The notes under the pieces were generated by a model. It ran no database searches, was not told the origin of the DNA, and saw only the letters and a program-made list of their open reading frames with translations. From the NCBI GenBank assembly GCA_002943765.1, contig PQWQ01000001.1:4499501-4563500 (forward strand): DNA of 64,000 bases, given 5' to 3'. A program made the translations under genes and the position numbers. This DNA is from Psoroptes ovis (taxonomy: Eukaryota > Arthropoda > Arachnida > Sarcoptiformes > Psoroptidae). Positions 1 through 11,827 of the stretch are shown here, one piece after another (the stretch's first letter is position 1; each line of letters starts with the position of its first letter).

Positions 1-902
1 GGTGTTTTACCCAAAACACGCATCAATCGTTTCATTAATTCAACATTACATGAACCCATTGAGCCCATAGATAAGAAAATAAGTTTATCGCCTGGTTTCA
101 TTTGGCTACGGATTTTTTCTGGCAATTCAAATGGTTCCGGTTCATCACGTACAAATGCATCGACACGTAAATAATGTTTTGGCAATTCGACAGTATCATC
201 ATAATCTAATTCCATTGGAAATTGATAAATATTCAAATATTTTGATCTTGGAAAGAAAACTTGATCTTCGGGTAATGGATAGCCAAATTTATTACATATT
301 TCAGCTTGTCTTGCAATGATTTTACTATAATATGTTTCATGCAATATTTTACGATAATCATCCCATTTTTTATGATCACAATCGATCGGTAAACCAGATG
401 AAAATGGTGGCAAATCTTTATGCTCAAATAGGCCTAATGGATTTGCACAAAATGTATATACCCATGGAACTGAAGCATTCATAATACATGGAGGCATTAT
501 TTTTGCATCAGCCAAAATTATATCCGGTTTTTCTCGCTCAATTAATTCACGAATTTGCGGTTCAAATGCTTCAGCGTTTTTACCAAGATTACGAATAAAT
601 TTACTATCATACATGCTACGAATTTTATCAATCGGATCGATTGGATCGAATAAACCCATTCGGATAAAACTATTGATCAATAATTGTATTGGTTGCAATT
701 GTTTCTCTTCTTCACTGATTTCTTCTTCAACAGGTTTCATACCGAATAATTTAAATTGTTCTGAATATGGTTTAAATTTGGGTACAAATTTTTCATTAAT
801 CAAAAATGTAACTTCATGTCCACGCTTGACCAATTGTTGTCCAAGACCAATACATGCATTTTGTGGACCAACAAGATCCATTACATGGATGAAAATTTTC
901 AT
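1..902 (-). CDS. UDP-glycosyltransferase, partial (C-terminal part lies outside the window)
   Basis: An open frame on the minus strand starts at the ATG complementary to 900-902 and stays open to base 1, giving about 300 codons. It begins MKIFIHVMDLVGPQNACIG, followed by G-x-x-L-x-x-R-GHEVTFL, the usual opening of the acceptor domain of GT1-family UDP-glycosyltransferases. The visible part ends in LSMGSMGS, the conserved strand that opens the UDP-sugar donor domain. The enzyme would move a sugar from UDP-sugar to small lipophilic acceptors (detoxification). There is no N-terminal signal peptide, unlike ER-resident animal UGTs; mite UGTs are reported to descend from bacterial genes, and a cytosolic enzyme fits that. 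The gene is divergent from the Ig-domain gene, 337 bp away. The substrate is unknown. No intron is seen. Confidence 0.86.
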   Translation of the reverse strand, partial: MKIFIHVMDLVGPQNACIGLGQQLVKRGHEVTFLINEKFVPKFKPYSEQFKLFGMKPVEEEISEEEKQLQPIQLLINSFIRMGLFDPIDPIDKIRSMYDSKFIRNLGKNAEAFEPQIRELIEREKPDIILADAKIMPPCIMNASVPWVYTFCANPLGLFEHKDLPPFSSGLPIDCDHKKWDDYRKILHETYYSKIIARQAEICNKFGYPLPEDQVFFPRSKYLNIYQFPMELDYDDTVELPKHYLRVDAFVRDEPEPFELPEKIRSQMKPGDKLIFLSMGSMGSCNVELMKRLMRVLGKT

Positions 903-1239
903 TTTTGATTTTGATTTAGATTGAAATTATTCAAGAAAATTGAACAACACTGAAGATGATGAATTTGTCGAATGCGAATCTTGCCTTATTTCATTCTGAT
1001 ATTTATATCATCAAATAAAATACCAGCCGATGATAAATTGAAATCAAGCAGTGATTTGATCATTGTTTTCTTTTAATTAAATTACCATATGCAAACGCTA
1101 CCAAACGAAATTTAAACGGCAGTATTCTGATATATATATTTCTAAATTCAAAATCAAATTATCGCATTACGATTGGCTGGGAAAAATCAAAGTGAAATAT
1201 CTACATTGAATTTTTGATTGACATTTAAGCGTAGAAGAA
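903..1239. other. Intergenic spacer between divergent genes
   Basis: This 337-bp AT-rich spacer separates the start of the UGT (-) from the start of the Ig-domain gene (+) and should contain both promoters. It has a short TA-rich stretch near 1130-1140 but no motif I can assign securely. Confidence 0.5.
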
Positions 1240-2242
1240 ATGTTTCGATTGATTATCTTGACAGTAATGATAATTTATTTTCAATTATTTAATACAGTTA
1301 TGATGTTAGAAATACAAACCGATTCAAGTAATGATTATGAAGGAAAAGATTTTGCATATCTTTATTATACAGATACTTTTGATCGTTTAGATATGGACAT
1401 AATCAAACGTATATCGAATCATTCGATTTATGTACAATATATTTCAGAAATACCAACATCAGTATCATCGTTGAATAATGATAAAATTAAAAAATCAAAA
1501 AATGATGAAAAACAATCGGCAATAATCTATGAACAATTGATATTAGAACAAATAATGAATCAATCAAATAAATCAATAAAATTATATGAAACATTATTAT
1601 TTGAAAAATTATCAATACGCTGTCAAATATTGGGTAAAAATGATTTAAACATATTGAACATGTTGAATCCATTAAAATTAATGTTAAAAATATGGAAAGA
1701 AACAAAAAATCGTATAATATTTGGTAGCGGAATATTTAAAAAGAAAAAAAGTATACATCATAATTTTACAATCAATTACCATCAATCTCGAAATTAATAT
1801 ATTTTAAAATTAATCCGAAAACAAAGGTTTGGCACCAGCTCCAAGTAGTGATGGACAAACACGACAATATTGGATGAAAAATTTTCAACCATTAAACAAT
1901 TCAATAGCGTTGAAAACAAATGGACGGATAAAATTATTCGATGATGAAATACAATTTCGTTCAGTTGAATATGATGATAGTGGATTGTATACATGTGGTG
2001 ATATATCGAATATAAATGGAATAAGATTTTTACATTTTCGCTTAATTGTTCATTCATATGATAGTAATTGGTTACAAATAACAAATCCAATTGCATTGAT
2101 GAAAGTTACATTGTTATTAATTATATTATTCATATTGCCATGGTCATTATATCGTTATCAAAATTATGATTCGAAAAAAATACGAAGATTATATGATGAA
2201 ATGGACATAATTAAACCGATACAAAAAAGAATGGATGATTGA
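1240..2242 (+). CDS. Single-pass membrane protein with one Ig-like domain (two exons)
   Basis: Proposed exons are 1240-1750 and 1827-2242, giving about 308 residues with a 76-nt GT-AG intron in matching phase. A donor at 1724 would also fit the phase. Exon 1 begins with a hydrophobic signal peptide (MFRLIILTVMIIYFQLF), then a charged, N-glycosylation-rich region, then a Cys and a downstream Trp (IRCQI ... LKIWKE). Exon 2 supplies the end of the Ig fold, DSGLYTCGD, then a transmembrane helix (VTLLLIILFILPWSLY) and a short basic tail. The two open frames are unlikely to be separate genes: the second has no ATG near its start, and only the joined product has the Cys-Trp-DxGxYxC pattern. Topology suggests a surface receptor or adhesion protein. 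I do not recognise an orthologue. Confidence 0.62.
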
Positions 2243-2277
2243 ATTATTAATTATGTAATTTTCAATAAATTAGAGAT

Positions 2278-2850
2278 TCAAATCTTTTGTTGTTCATCTT
2301 CTTCTTCATCAGATGTTGATGTTGTTTCATGCTCTGAATCACTATCAGTATCACTGATGTTTTGTTCAATAATATTCATACGATTCATGTTGATTGGTAA
2401 TTGATCTTCTTGATCATCATCATCATCATCGTCTTGATCATCACATTCATTTTCTTCAAATTTCGAATCATCAAATTCGGAAGGCCTATACGATAATAGA
2501 CATTAGTTTTAATAATTTAAATTTTTCATTAAAACAATAACATACCATTTATTTTGTTGCTTCAAATAACGAATATGATCTTTGAGCAGTATCGTATGAA
2601 TTTCGGCCCGAACTTTATTACCTTCAGCGATTGGTGTAACAATTAGATAATCACCACGTTTGATCCAAACAGATCGGCGAAATTTTGTTGGCATCGAAAC
2701 AAGATATTGTTCATTGTGGATTGTTCGAACTTCATGTAGATTATTACCACAACCACGTATTACTTGAACAATTTCTTCATCATCATCCGGTATATGATAA
2801 TAATCATTTAATTCACGTGCAACATGTTTCTTTTTTGTTGCTTCAGTCAT
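2278..2850 (-). CDS. EIF1AD: EIF1AD, eIF1A-domain (S1-like) RNA-binding protein
   Basis: Exon 1 is the complement of 2546-2850 and exon 2 the complement of 2278-2485, with a 60-nt intron; the protein is about 170 residues (human EIF1AD is about 165). Exon 1 encodes the OB-fold domain: TEATKKKHV, then EEIVQVIRGCGNN, SMPTKFRRSVWIKRGDYLIV and IRYLKQQNKW. Exon 2 completes the Trp codon and gives an acidic Asp/Glu/Ser tail, the layout seen in EIF1AD rather than in eIF1A itself. An ATG two codons upstream (2856) is possible; I chose MTEATKKK by similarity to family starts. The family is nuclear, RNA-binding and linked to stress response and ribosome biogenesis. The stop lies only 35 bp from the Ig-gene stop, so the 3' ends converge or overlap. 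Confidence 0.9.
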
Positions 2851-2856
2851 AATCAA

Positions 2857-5165
2857 ACTTTAATCTTCTTCTATTTGAAAATGGAATCAATAAGACATAA
2901 ATAAACCAATCAATCATTCATTTGTAATCAATAACATTTGTCAATTGATAAATAATTCAAAACTAAATGAATAAACCAATAAATCACGAAACAAAAACGT
3001 GAAAAAAAATCCAACATCTAATTCAAGGCGACAGATGGCAGCACTTTTGAAGAATTTTTTTTTTTTCATTTTTCAAAAAAACAACTCAGCCCATTTAGTG
3101 AGAAAACAAACAATATGACAGATATGAAATCTAAACAAAAACAAAACAAAAAAACCAGAATCAAATCAAAACACCAGCCAATCAAACAGAACACTGCAAA
3201 AAAAGCATCAAATATCAACAATCAAACACAAACAAGCAAAAGCAGAAACTTGTAAAGAAATAATAGCGACGAATGGTGGAGACATTTACATTTATTATTC
3301 AATTCATTCATTTTCCAATACATTTTTTCAATCAAATCTTGAGTTTATTTATTTTTCATCTCTCTTCTTTCTCTCTCTTTTTGTTGTTTTTTTCAAATTT
3401 TTTTTTTAAATCTTTACAATAAACAAATACATTCATATATATAAATGAGTGTCTGTGTGTTAGTGTCTATGTGTGTGGTGCATGTATGGTGTTGTCAGTG
3501 TATATGCCTAAAAAATATTCATCAATCAATGTAGAAAAAGTAGCCGGTCAAAGCCGCATATCAAAACTTGAAATAAATAAAGAAAAACCAAATGCACCGA
3601 CAACAACAGCAGCAGCAACAGCAACTTTAAAACCTTAAGCACTAAGCCCTATTGATTCGAAACAACTTGAAAAAAAACTGAACCAACAAGAACCAGCTAT
3701 CGAAAAATAATCAAAAAAAAAAAAAAAAAAATCAAAATCAACATAATATATCGAGATATATATCGAGAATGAAAAAGAATGAAACACATCATCATTATGA
3801 AATTGAAATAATAATAATTTTGAAAGCTTGAAATACCACCACATCACATCACATTAAAAAAAAACACCAGCAGCAGCAGAAGCAATATGTTTATTTATGT
3901 TGAACTAATTGTTGTTTGAATGTTGTATGCATACAAGTTTAAATATCAACAGCGAAAATTCAAAAAAAAAAAAAAAAAATTTGAAAATCTTCGAAAGAAT
4001 CTAACCTGAATTTTTATTGTTTGTGTGTGTGTGTGTCTGTGTATATTTATGTGTATGTATGTTTTTGTATATTCAATATACTTTTAAAATGTTGTGTATA
4101 CAAACATTATTATTATTATTATTATTTTGTAAACAACAACTGCCAAACAACTTTTGAACAAAAAAACAACAAACAAAACAAAAAAAAAAACTTAAACTTT
4201 CACTTACGTGGCATTTATTATTATCATCAATTCAATTCATTCATTCATTTATTTATTCATTTTAAATTTTGATTATTAAGATTATTTCAAAATTTATTTT
4301 CTTTAAAAAATTCAAGTTCTTTGTTATGAATGTTTTCTTTGCTTGCAACAACAACAACAACAATGTTCAATGTTCATAATGTTCAAAATTTTCATTAAAT
4401 TTCAGTGTCAAATATTTGAATAAATAAGAAAACAATTTTATTGTTTTAATTCAATTCAATTCAAATAAAAAAAACCATATCTTTAAACTTTCAAACCCAA
4501 AAATCATACATTCCATTGAAAATTTAAAAAAGTTTTATCATTTCGTAATAATCCAATAAATGATAATTACCAAGTGCAGAAATCAAAAAAAAAAAAAAAT
4601 TGTCATAATCATCAATTTGTATTAAATTTTATTTGATATTTGATAATTTTTCAATTCAAAAATATCAAATTTTCAATTGTTAATTGTATTTTTTTTGCTG
4701 GTGTTGACTAAAATTTTCATTGGAAATTTTAAATTTTCCAGGAAATTATCAGCAGCTAAGTTTAGCATATAATTTTCAAAAACAAAAAAAATTTCATTAA
4801 TCATAATTTATACTATTATTGATAATAATCAACATCAAATGTCATCAGTCATCCATTTTGGGCATATGATGACAAATTTTTTCAAAATTTGTGTATGTGT
4901 TTCGTGAATCGGCAAGAAACTCGTCCAAAAAAATATAATTTAAATTCAAGTATTTAAAAATTTTTGAATTTTTTCTTTCTTCTTCTTTACTTCATGGTCT
5001 TCCATCTCAAAGGTTACTTATTATTATTTTCTCTTTTAGTTTTAAAATTAATTATTTTTTTCCGCATTCCAGGCATATTATTCGAAATCATTCAAAAATA
5101 TCATTGAATTGATACTGACATTTCAGATAAATTACAAAAAAAAATTCCATTATAAAAAAATAAAA
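2857..5165. other. 2.3-kb non-coding spacer between EIF1AD and the kinectin-like gene
   Basis: AT-rich sequence with long A and T runs, a GT-rich stretch (3447-3500 and 4021-4060) and several CAA/CAG runs (near 3600 and 4340). Short open frames here are products of these repeats. The region must hold the EIF1AD promoter and probably the 5' leader of the downstream gene. The one well-defined motif is a CTCF-like site at 3028-3043. Confidence 0.6.
3028..3043 (+). promoter_or_regulatory. CTCF-like motif (site 1)
   Basis: GCGACAGATGGCAGCA matches 13 of 16 positions of the CTCF core consensus CCASYAGRKGGCRSYV (consensus recalled, not computed). It lies about 180 bp upstream of the EIF1AD start. 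See the finding on CTCF-like sites. Confidence 0.4.
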
Positions 5166-8100
5166 ATGTTTGATTTTTTAGCCATATGTTTTGTATTATT
5201 AGCATTATTTTCTGTATTATTATATTTTGTTACACGTGAACAATCATATGAACAAGCGTTGGAAGAACAACGAATGAGTAATGATGATTTATTATTAATG
5301 CCGGCAAATAATCATCATTATAATCAACACCACCATCATCATCATCATCATCATCAAACAAATCAATCGGGTGATAATAATAATTTAGATAATATTAAAC
5401 ATCGTAAAGAACGTATAAATAAGAATAAATTACATAACAATCAAACGAATAATTCGAATAAAAATCAAAAAGATTCAAATAAAATTAATAATACAAATAA
5501 CATTCATCCAAATAAACAAAATGTATCAAACAAACAGCAACAATCACAACAACAGCAACAACACTCCAAAAATATTGATAAAAAAGACAAACAAGACAAC
5601 AAATCCATCAAAATTCAAGATTCACCTATCATTGAAAGCAATCATGGATCAAATGAAGAATCAATTGTAACAACAATAAAAGAAAACAATAATTCCACAA
5701 TTCCAATTGAAAAACCCGTACCTGTTGTTGAACAACCTGTGCAACCAGTGAAAGTAGATAATCAATTGTCATCATCATCATCGACAACTTTGCCATCTCA
5801 AACCAATATTGTCCCAGAAGTAGCAACAATTGAGACTAAATCTGAAAGCAATTACAAAGATGCTCATGTTGTCAAAACAAATAATACTAAGAAAAATAAA
5901 AAATCTTCAGTATCGAAATGTAGGAAATTTAATTTTTATTGTTATATAATTGAAATGATTTGATTATTTTGTTTCTTTTATTTAGCATTACGTGATTTCA
6001 CTATGAATGATATAATTGATATAATTAAATCATTCACAAAAGAAGAATTAACAGATCTTACCGATCATTTATTGACAATACAAGCAAATGATCAATCAAT
6101 CAATGATCTTAGTTGGCATACTGTAAGTATTTATTTTGATAGTCTCATGAAATTTCCATTCATTTCAGATCTTTTCATTTCCCGGTTCATAGAAAAATGA
6201 TCCAGTCGAAAGTTTACGAAAACAATTGACTGAAAAAGAAGAACTTATCAATACGCAACGTATCAATCTTGAAAATATTAAACGTTTATATGATTCAATT
6301 ACAAATGAATTGAAACAATGTAAAATAAAATTATCATATGAGCACAGTGGAAAACTTGAAATTGAAAGACAGAAGAATGAAATTTTACGTATGTATAATG
6401 ATATGGAAAAAAATTATAAACAATTAGAAAAATTGTTGGAAAATAATCGTTTGGCACACGATGAATCAAAACATAAGAATGATACATTGATCAGTAATAT
6501 GAAAAATGAGATGAAAAATTTGCATATGCAATTAATGGATAAAGAAAAAATGTTAAATGAATTGAATGAACAAAATAAATTAATTGAAATTGAAAATAGA
6601 AAAATAATTGAACAATTAAAATTAGAGCTTAACAATGTGAATGAAAGTAATGATAAAAATTTGAAGAATTTCAACGATTTAAATGAAAAATATCAAAGTG
6701 AAATCAAGTATTTAAATGATGAGAATAAAAAATTGAATGAAAATTATAAAAATATTTGTGATGAGCATACAAAACAAATGGCAACAATTGAACAATTACA
6801 AAAATCATTGAAAATTACTGAAGAAACATTGATGGAAACCAAAGAATTATTATCTTCCAATGATAATGTAACACCTGAAAAAGATGAACCAAATGAACGT
6901 TTCCGTAATCAAATATTCCAAAAATTGAATATCAATGATAATAATGATTATGATAATGCTATCGATACTATTGAACAATTATTGAATGATCGTAAAAAAA
7001 TTGAAATTCTACAAAATGAATCTAAGAAAAAAGATGAAAAAATCAAAGAAATTGATGAATTATTGAAGAAAATTGAAATTAAATTATCTAACAATTCGAA
7101 TGTTAATAATATCATCGAATTGATTGATAATCTGATGAAAAAACAAAATGAATTAAATGATTCGCTTCAAATTGAAAAGGATAAATATTCAAAAGAAATT
7201 GAAAAATATAAAAATCTACAAAATGTATACAACACCCTATCGATTAATAATGAAAAAAATAAAAAATTATTGAAAAAAATTTATGAAAAATTTTCCATTA
7301 CAAATAATGATGAATCTGGTGATAAATTATTATTACAATCTATTGATCAAATGAAAAACGAAGTTGAAAAAATTGAAAGTGAAATTAAAAATTATGAAAA
7401 AGATCAATTATTATTGAAAAATATTTATAAAAAACTCGATTTAGGCGATAATGATCATACATCAAATATGATTGAAAAATTATCAAAATCAATTGAACAT
7501 ATGGAACAACAAATATCGTCAATGAAATTGAATGAAGAAAAATTGAAAAATGAATTGAAAATTTCAGAGGATAAAAATGCATCATTCAATGAAACTCTGG
7601 AAAATTTGGTAAATATCAAAAATATGTTTAGTTCTGATGATTTTTTTGTTTTGACTATGAAATTTTGTATTTTGCTTGTATTCGACTAGGGTAAAGAACT
7701 CAAAAAAATTGAAAACAAATATCGTGAAGAAATACATGTTTATAATGAAAAATTAAAATGTAATGATGAAGAAATTCAATTGATGAGCGGTGTTTTGAAA
7801 GAAAAACAGGATTCAATCATTAGGCTTGAATCGGAGTCTAAAAAGGTATGTTCTATGTCAATTTCAATGGTGTTTTATTAAGTCGATAATATTTATTTCT
7901 AATTGAAAAAAAAATATTCAGTTAAAAAATGAAATTATCAAAATGAATGAACTTTATAGTGATGAACAAAGTAAAGCCCTTCGTATTGAAAGTGATTACA
8001 AAGAATTAATCGCAAAAATGGAAAAATTAGAACAAGAAATTGGAGATTTAAAGAAAAAGAATGATAAATTAAAAGAATTGAATGCAATCGGTATACAATC

Positions 8101-8311
8101 ATTTCAAAAAGAAAATGAAAAAGTTATCGAATTGGAAAAACGTTTATCATCATTATCATCACATCATACATCGACGATAAACAATGCTAATAAATCAATA
8201 AATGGTGATGGTATCACTGCTCCTGCTGCTGCCCTTGCTGCTATTGGCAGTAATAATAATGAAACGAATGGTAATGGAAAATCATCAATTACAGCAACAA
8301 ATGGCAATTGA
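5166..8311 (+). CDS. Kinectin / ribosome-receptor (RRBP1)-like ER membrane coiled-coil protein
   Basis: Five exons: 5166-5919, 5986-6122, 6193-7608, 7690-7845 and 7922-8311, all GT-AG and phase-consistent, giving about 950 residues. The protein opens with a membrane anchor (FLAICFVLLALFSVLLYFV) right after the start, as in RRBP1 and kinectin. A low-complexity basic linker follows with a run of nine His and Asn/Gln/Lys-rich sequence, then the motif NDPVESLRKQLTEKE that resembles the start of the kinectin/p180 coiled coil. About 600 residues of Lys/Glu/Asn-rich heptads come next, and a Ser/Ala/Asn-rich tail. The family anchors ribosomes, microtubules or kinesin on the ER. I chose 5166 because the upstream in-frame codons look like leader sequence. 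Assignment to RRBP1 or KTN1 is not possible by eye. Confidence 0.75.
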
Positions 8312-9607
8312 ATTTTATTTCTATTTTTTTTCTTCAAATGAATTATTATTAAAAAAAATTTAAAATCTATCAATTTTATTACTACAAAGAACCAAAAAAA
8401 TACAAAATAAATAAAATGAATGAATTATATATTTTTTTCAAATAATTTTTTATTACATTATCATTATTATTATTATTATTTGGTGTGATATAACATATAT
8501 TATTATTATTATTATTATTCTATTAATTTCATACATATTTTATATTTGAAAATATAAAATCTTTTTTTTTTAATTTTGATCAAAATCAATCAATTATCAA
8601 TTGAATACAATTAAATATTTTACTTATTCAAAAATATATTTATACATTGATATGAACAAACATTCAAAAAACATATAAACATATGAATTTCCTTGTGTTT
8701 GATCAGATATCCCTGATTTGTTGGATGGATGGATTGATTTATGTAAGTGATTAACTCATTATTTTTCTGAATATTAAAGATAACAATAATCTTAATAATA
8801 ATTTCAAATAAACATAGGTAAACATGTATTTGTAAACACTTTGACTGAAAATGATTTGATCAAAGGTACGTATATTATCATTATTATTATTATCATCATT
8901 TTTTTGTTACCAAAAATAGATATCGGAAAATGTTGTTTTGTTTAGGTTGTTTGTTGTGATTATTAAAAATTTTACGTACAAACAAACAAACAAACACACT
9001 TGACGATCTTTGAATTATGCAAAAATTTCAAATATTTTCTCTCTGTCAACCCTTTCATTTTTTGAGGAAAATATATTCAAATTCCATTCGGATGCATTAG
9101 ATTTTCTACCGCCAATCACTGTCAGTGAATAGGCCATAACTTATTTTTCAAAAATGTATCGCATAATGATCATCATTAATACGATTTCGATTTAATCAAA
9201 TATTGTTTCTATGTATTTTTTTCGAATCTCATTGATGTGATTGTTTACAAAAAATTATATTTATTGTTTTTAATTTTTTTTCAATGATCAAATTCCAATT
9301 TTAATCTTTAAGAACACTGAGTAATCGATATTATTGTGATAAAATCCATCGACAAACAGTATCATTGGTAACAATCATTGTTTGATAGATTTGTAGCAGC
9401 CTCAAGAAGTTTCATGATCAAAGTATTATTTAAAATTATTATAACAAAAGTCAAGAGTTGTTTATGAAATGTCTTACCATATAAATATCCGTGTTGTTGC
9501 TGTGAATTGATATGCTACGAAATTGAAAAAGTAAAATTACGATCCATCAAAGAATTGAATGCTTTCATTGAATTTTGACTTATGATTCGTAATTCACATC
9601 ATTTATA
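8312..9607. other. 1.3-kb non-coding spacer
   Basis: Begins with the 3' UTR of the kinectin-like gene (several AATAAA-like hexamers near 8405) and ATT/TTA repeats at 8460-8520. The stretch 9040-9600 is less repetitive and probably contains the promoter and leader of the four-TM gene. No ORF or RNA gene is recognisable. Confidence 0.5.
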
Positions 9608-10165
9608 ATGGTGAACAACAATAATAATAATAATAATGCCACGAATAACGAAACAACAAGCATCAATATTGAAAATGATTATGATAAAAAATTATTACTT
9701 AAACATGATGATGAAATTATTGGTCGACAACATTTATTAATGGTCACCAGTGTTATAAGCTGTTTATTGGCAATCATTTCGATCCTAATGATTGCTAATG
9801 ACCATTATGATTACTTATTCATACCATTATTCATTTCAGCATCGTTTATATCATTGATTAGTGCATTATTCAAAAGAATACGTTTATTCATGTTTGCAGT
9901 ATTAAATTTATCGATTGTAATCGGTTTCAAAATTTATTTATCATTATTATTGATTGAAAAATATGCAGAAATACGTTATGATTGTCATAAAGATTTCAAC
10001 AATTATAATCATCATAAATGTAATAGACATTATAATTGGCGTTTAGAAATGCTCAATACAATCAATGGTTTTATATTGATTATGATATCATTAATATTGA
10101 ACATTTTTAATTTGATAACAGTGTTAACAATTTTATTCAAATGGTATAAGGTTTATAAAAGTTGA
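9608..10165 (+). CDS. Four-transmembrane protein, function unknown
   Basis: Single exon, 185 residues. An Asn run (eight in a row) and a charged N-terminal tail of about 40 residues are followed by four hydrophobic helices, roughly at 44-65, 70-88, 92-118 and 150-175. Helices 3 and 4 are separated by a hydrophilic loop of about 30 residues with two Cys and several His. The layout (cytosolic ends, short loop 1, larger Cys-bearing loop 2) resembles small tetraspan membrane proteins of arthropods, but I see no CCG motif of tetraspanins and no claudin signature. The start follows a non-repetitive leader and is the first ATG in frame. The next gene lies 214 bp downstream on the opposite strand, so the 3' ends converge. 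Confidence 0.6.
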   Translation: MVNNNNNNNNATNNETTSINIENDYDKKLLLKHDDEIIGRQHLLMVTSVISCLLAIISILMIANDHYDYLFIPLFISASFISLISALFKRIRLFMFAVLNLSIVIGFKIYLSLLLIEKYAEIRYDCHKDFNNYNHHKCNRHYNWRLEMLNTINGFILIMISLILNIFNLITVLTILFKWYKVYKS

Positions 10166-10379
10166 AATCGAAATTGAGTTCAATCGAATTGAATAACTTT
10201 GATAAATGTCTACATTTAATTTTTCATAATTTTTCTCATCGATCAAACATTGTTAAAATATTTAATAGTTGAAATGTTCAAATCTTTTCATGAGCACATT
10301 TTCTTCACATTCATTCATTTGATTTTTTTTCAATTTTAAATAAAATATAAAATTTTAAAAATTTTAATTATTAATTCAT

Positions 10380-11552
10380 TTAATTATGTTGAGATTTATT
10401 CAATTTTTCTCTACTCTCTTGCTGTTGTTTTTGTCGTTTACTTTTTGACATTTTGATATGACTATCACTGCCCATTTGTTTTGCTAATCCAGAATTTAAT
10501 CTTGATAATAATTTATCGATTCCATCATCATAATTATCATCAGTATCATTGACAATGAATGAATCATTTATCATTTCATCAGCTAATTCTAATATTTGAT
10601 CACGCTCTTCAGGTGGTAATTTGTATAATAACAATGAATTACTTTCATTAATTGTATGTGCCGTATCTCTTCCACCTTTACCTTTACGTAATGATGTCTT
10701 TGATAAATTCATGGCAGACGATTGTCCATCATCGGTTTGGTCGTCCAACTCTTTCATCATTTTGATCATTTTTGGACTCATAAAATATTTTAGACCACGA
10801 GTACGTTTGCTACGCATTGATGTTTTCGATTTAGATTTGATCCTTTGATTCTTGCTTATACTTTTTGCACGGCGTATCCCTGATGACGATCGTTTTGTAT
10901 TTGTTTTCGATAATGATAATGATGATCGGCGATAACTTCTTCGGCCACCTTTACGCTTACTTTTCATTTTGGTCATCATTTTCATTTGACTGGCATCTTC
11001 AGATTTAAGCGATGATGTTGCTGATGATTGTTGCATCTTTCGACTTTGACGGCGGCCGCGACTACTTCTTTTCCCCTTCTTTTTCATCGATGTTTTTGAC
11101 ATGATAACTGATTCTTTTTTCATCAATGGTGATTGATATAAAGAACTTGGCGTTTCGATTGGTGAATCTGTTGAACTATTTTCACTTTCATAATCACTTT
11201 TATCACTATCATCAGTGATTTTAATATTACTTTTCAATTTTTCTCGACTTAATTTACTTATTATTCGTGAAAATGTGTCCATTGCATGTTTATTAATTTT
11301 TGTCTGTTTCACACCACGACCAGCACCACCTTTTTTCATTGACATACGATTACTTGTTCTACTTCTTTGTTGTTTCATTTTTTTCGACATTGTTCGCTTC
11401 ATTCTGCGTGATTTACGTTGTTTACCACGATTCGTTTTCATCATTGACGATTTTGAACCTAATGATGATCGCATACGTGATGTTTGACGTTTATCTGGTG
11501 ATTGATATCCATCGAAATTTTTGTAATCTAATAGTGAAGGTTTTGACTTCAT
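10380..11552 (-). CDS. Lys/Arg/Ser/Met-rich basic protein, possibly DNA-binding
   Basis: Single exon, 390 residues. Most of the chain is clustered Lys, Arg, Ser and Met (KRKSRRMKRTMSKKMK, KGGRRSYRR), as in nuclear or sperm chromatin proteins. Two parts are more ordered: one near residues 85-115 (AMDTFSRIISKLSRE) and an acidic segment near 310-345 (LPPEERDQILELADEMIND). The first has a loose resemblance to helix 2 of histone H2B (D-x-F-x-R-I-x-S-x-x-S-R). The absence of introns would fit a histone-like or testis gene, but this is conjecture. The gene is divergent from METTL26, with 275 bp between the starts. I do not recognise a named orthologue. Confidence 0.6.
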   Translation of the reverse strand: MKSKPSLLDYKNFDGYQSPDKRQTSRMRSSLGSKSSMMKTNRGKQRKSRRMKRTMSKKMKQQRSRTSNRMSMKKGGAGRGVKQTKINKHAMDTFSRIISKLSREKLKSNIKITDDSDKSDYESENSSTDSPIETPSSLYQSPLMKKESVIMSKTSMKKKGKRSSRGRRQSRKMQQSSATSSLKSEDASQMKMMTKMKSKRKGGRRSYRRSSLSLSKTNTKRSSSGIRRAKSISKNQRIKSKSKTSMRSKRTRGLKYFMSPKMIKMMKELDDQTDDGQSSAMNLSKTSLRKGKGGRDTAHTINESNSLLLYKLPPEERDQILELADEMINDSFIVNDTDDNYDDGIDKLLSRLNSGLAKQMGSDSHIKMSKSKRQKQQQESREKLNKSQHN

Positions 11553-11827
11553 TTATTTACTTCAAAACGGGAAAAGTTTAAAAATCGCAAATACAAAAAT
11601 TATAATGAACAGAATTGAAAATAATGAAGGCATAATGTTTCGTTTTTGAGACATTGTTGAAGATAATTTAATTTTCAAAAAATTCAAATTTTCAACCCAA
11701 TTCATACGTCACAAGTTTTTTTTTACAAAATTTGAATTTTTATGATTTTATTTTTTTAGATTTTTAAATTTTTTTTTCTTGATAAAAATTTTTATCAAAA
11801 AAATTCATCAAATGATAAAATATTGCG

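Noticed and set aside
613..924. Plus-strand open frame of 103 codons
   Set aside because: It is antisense to the UGT coding frame, which has clear family motifs; this frame has none.
6299..7585. Minus-strand frames opposite the kinectin-like coiled coil
   Set aside because: Lys/Glu/Asn-rich coiled coils give Phe/Leu/Ile-rich antisense frames; these are such shadows.
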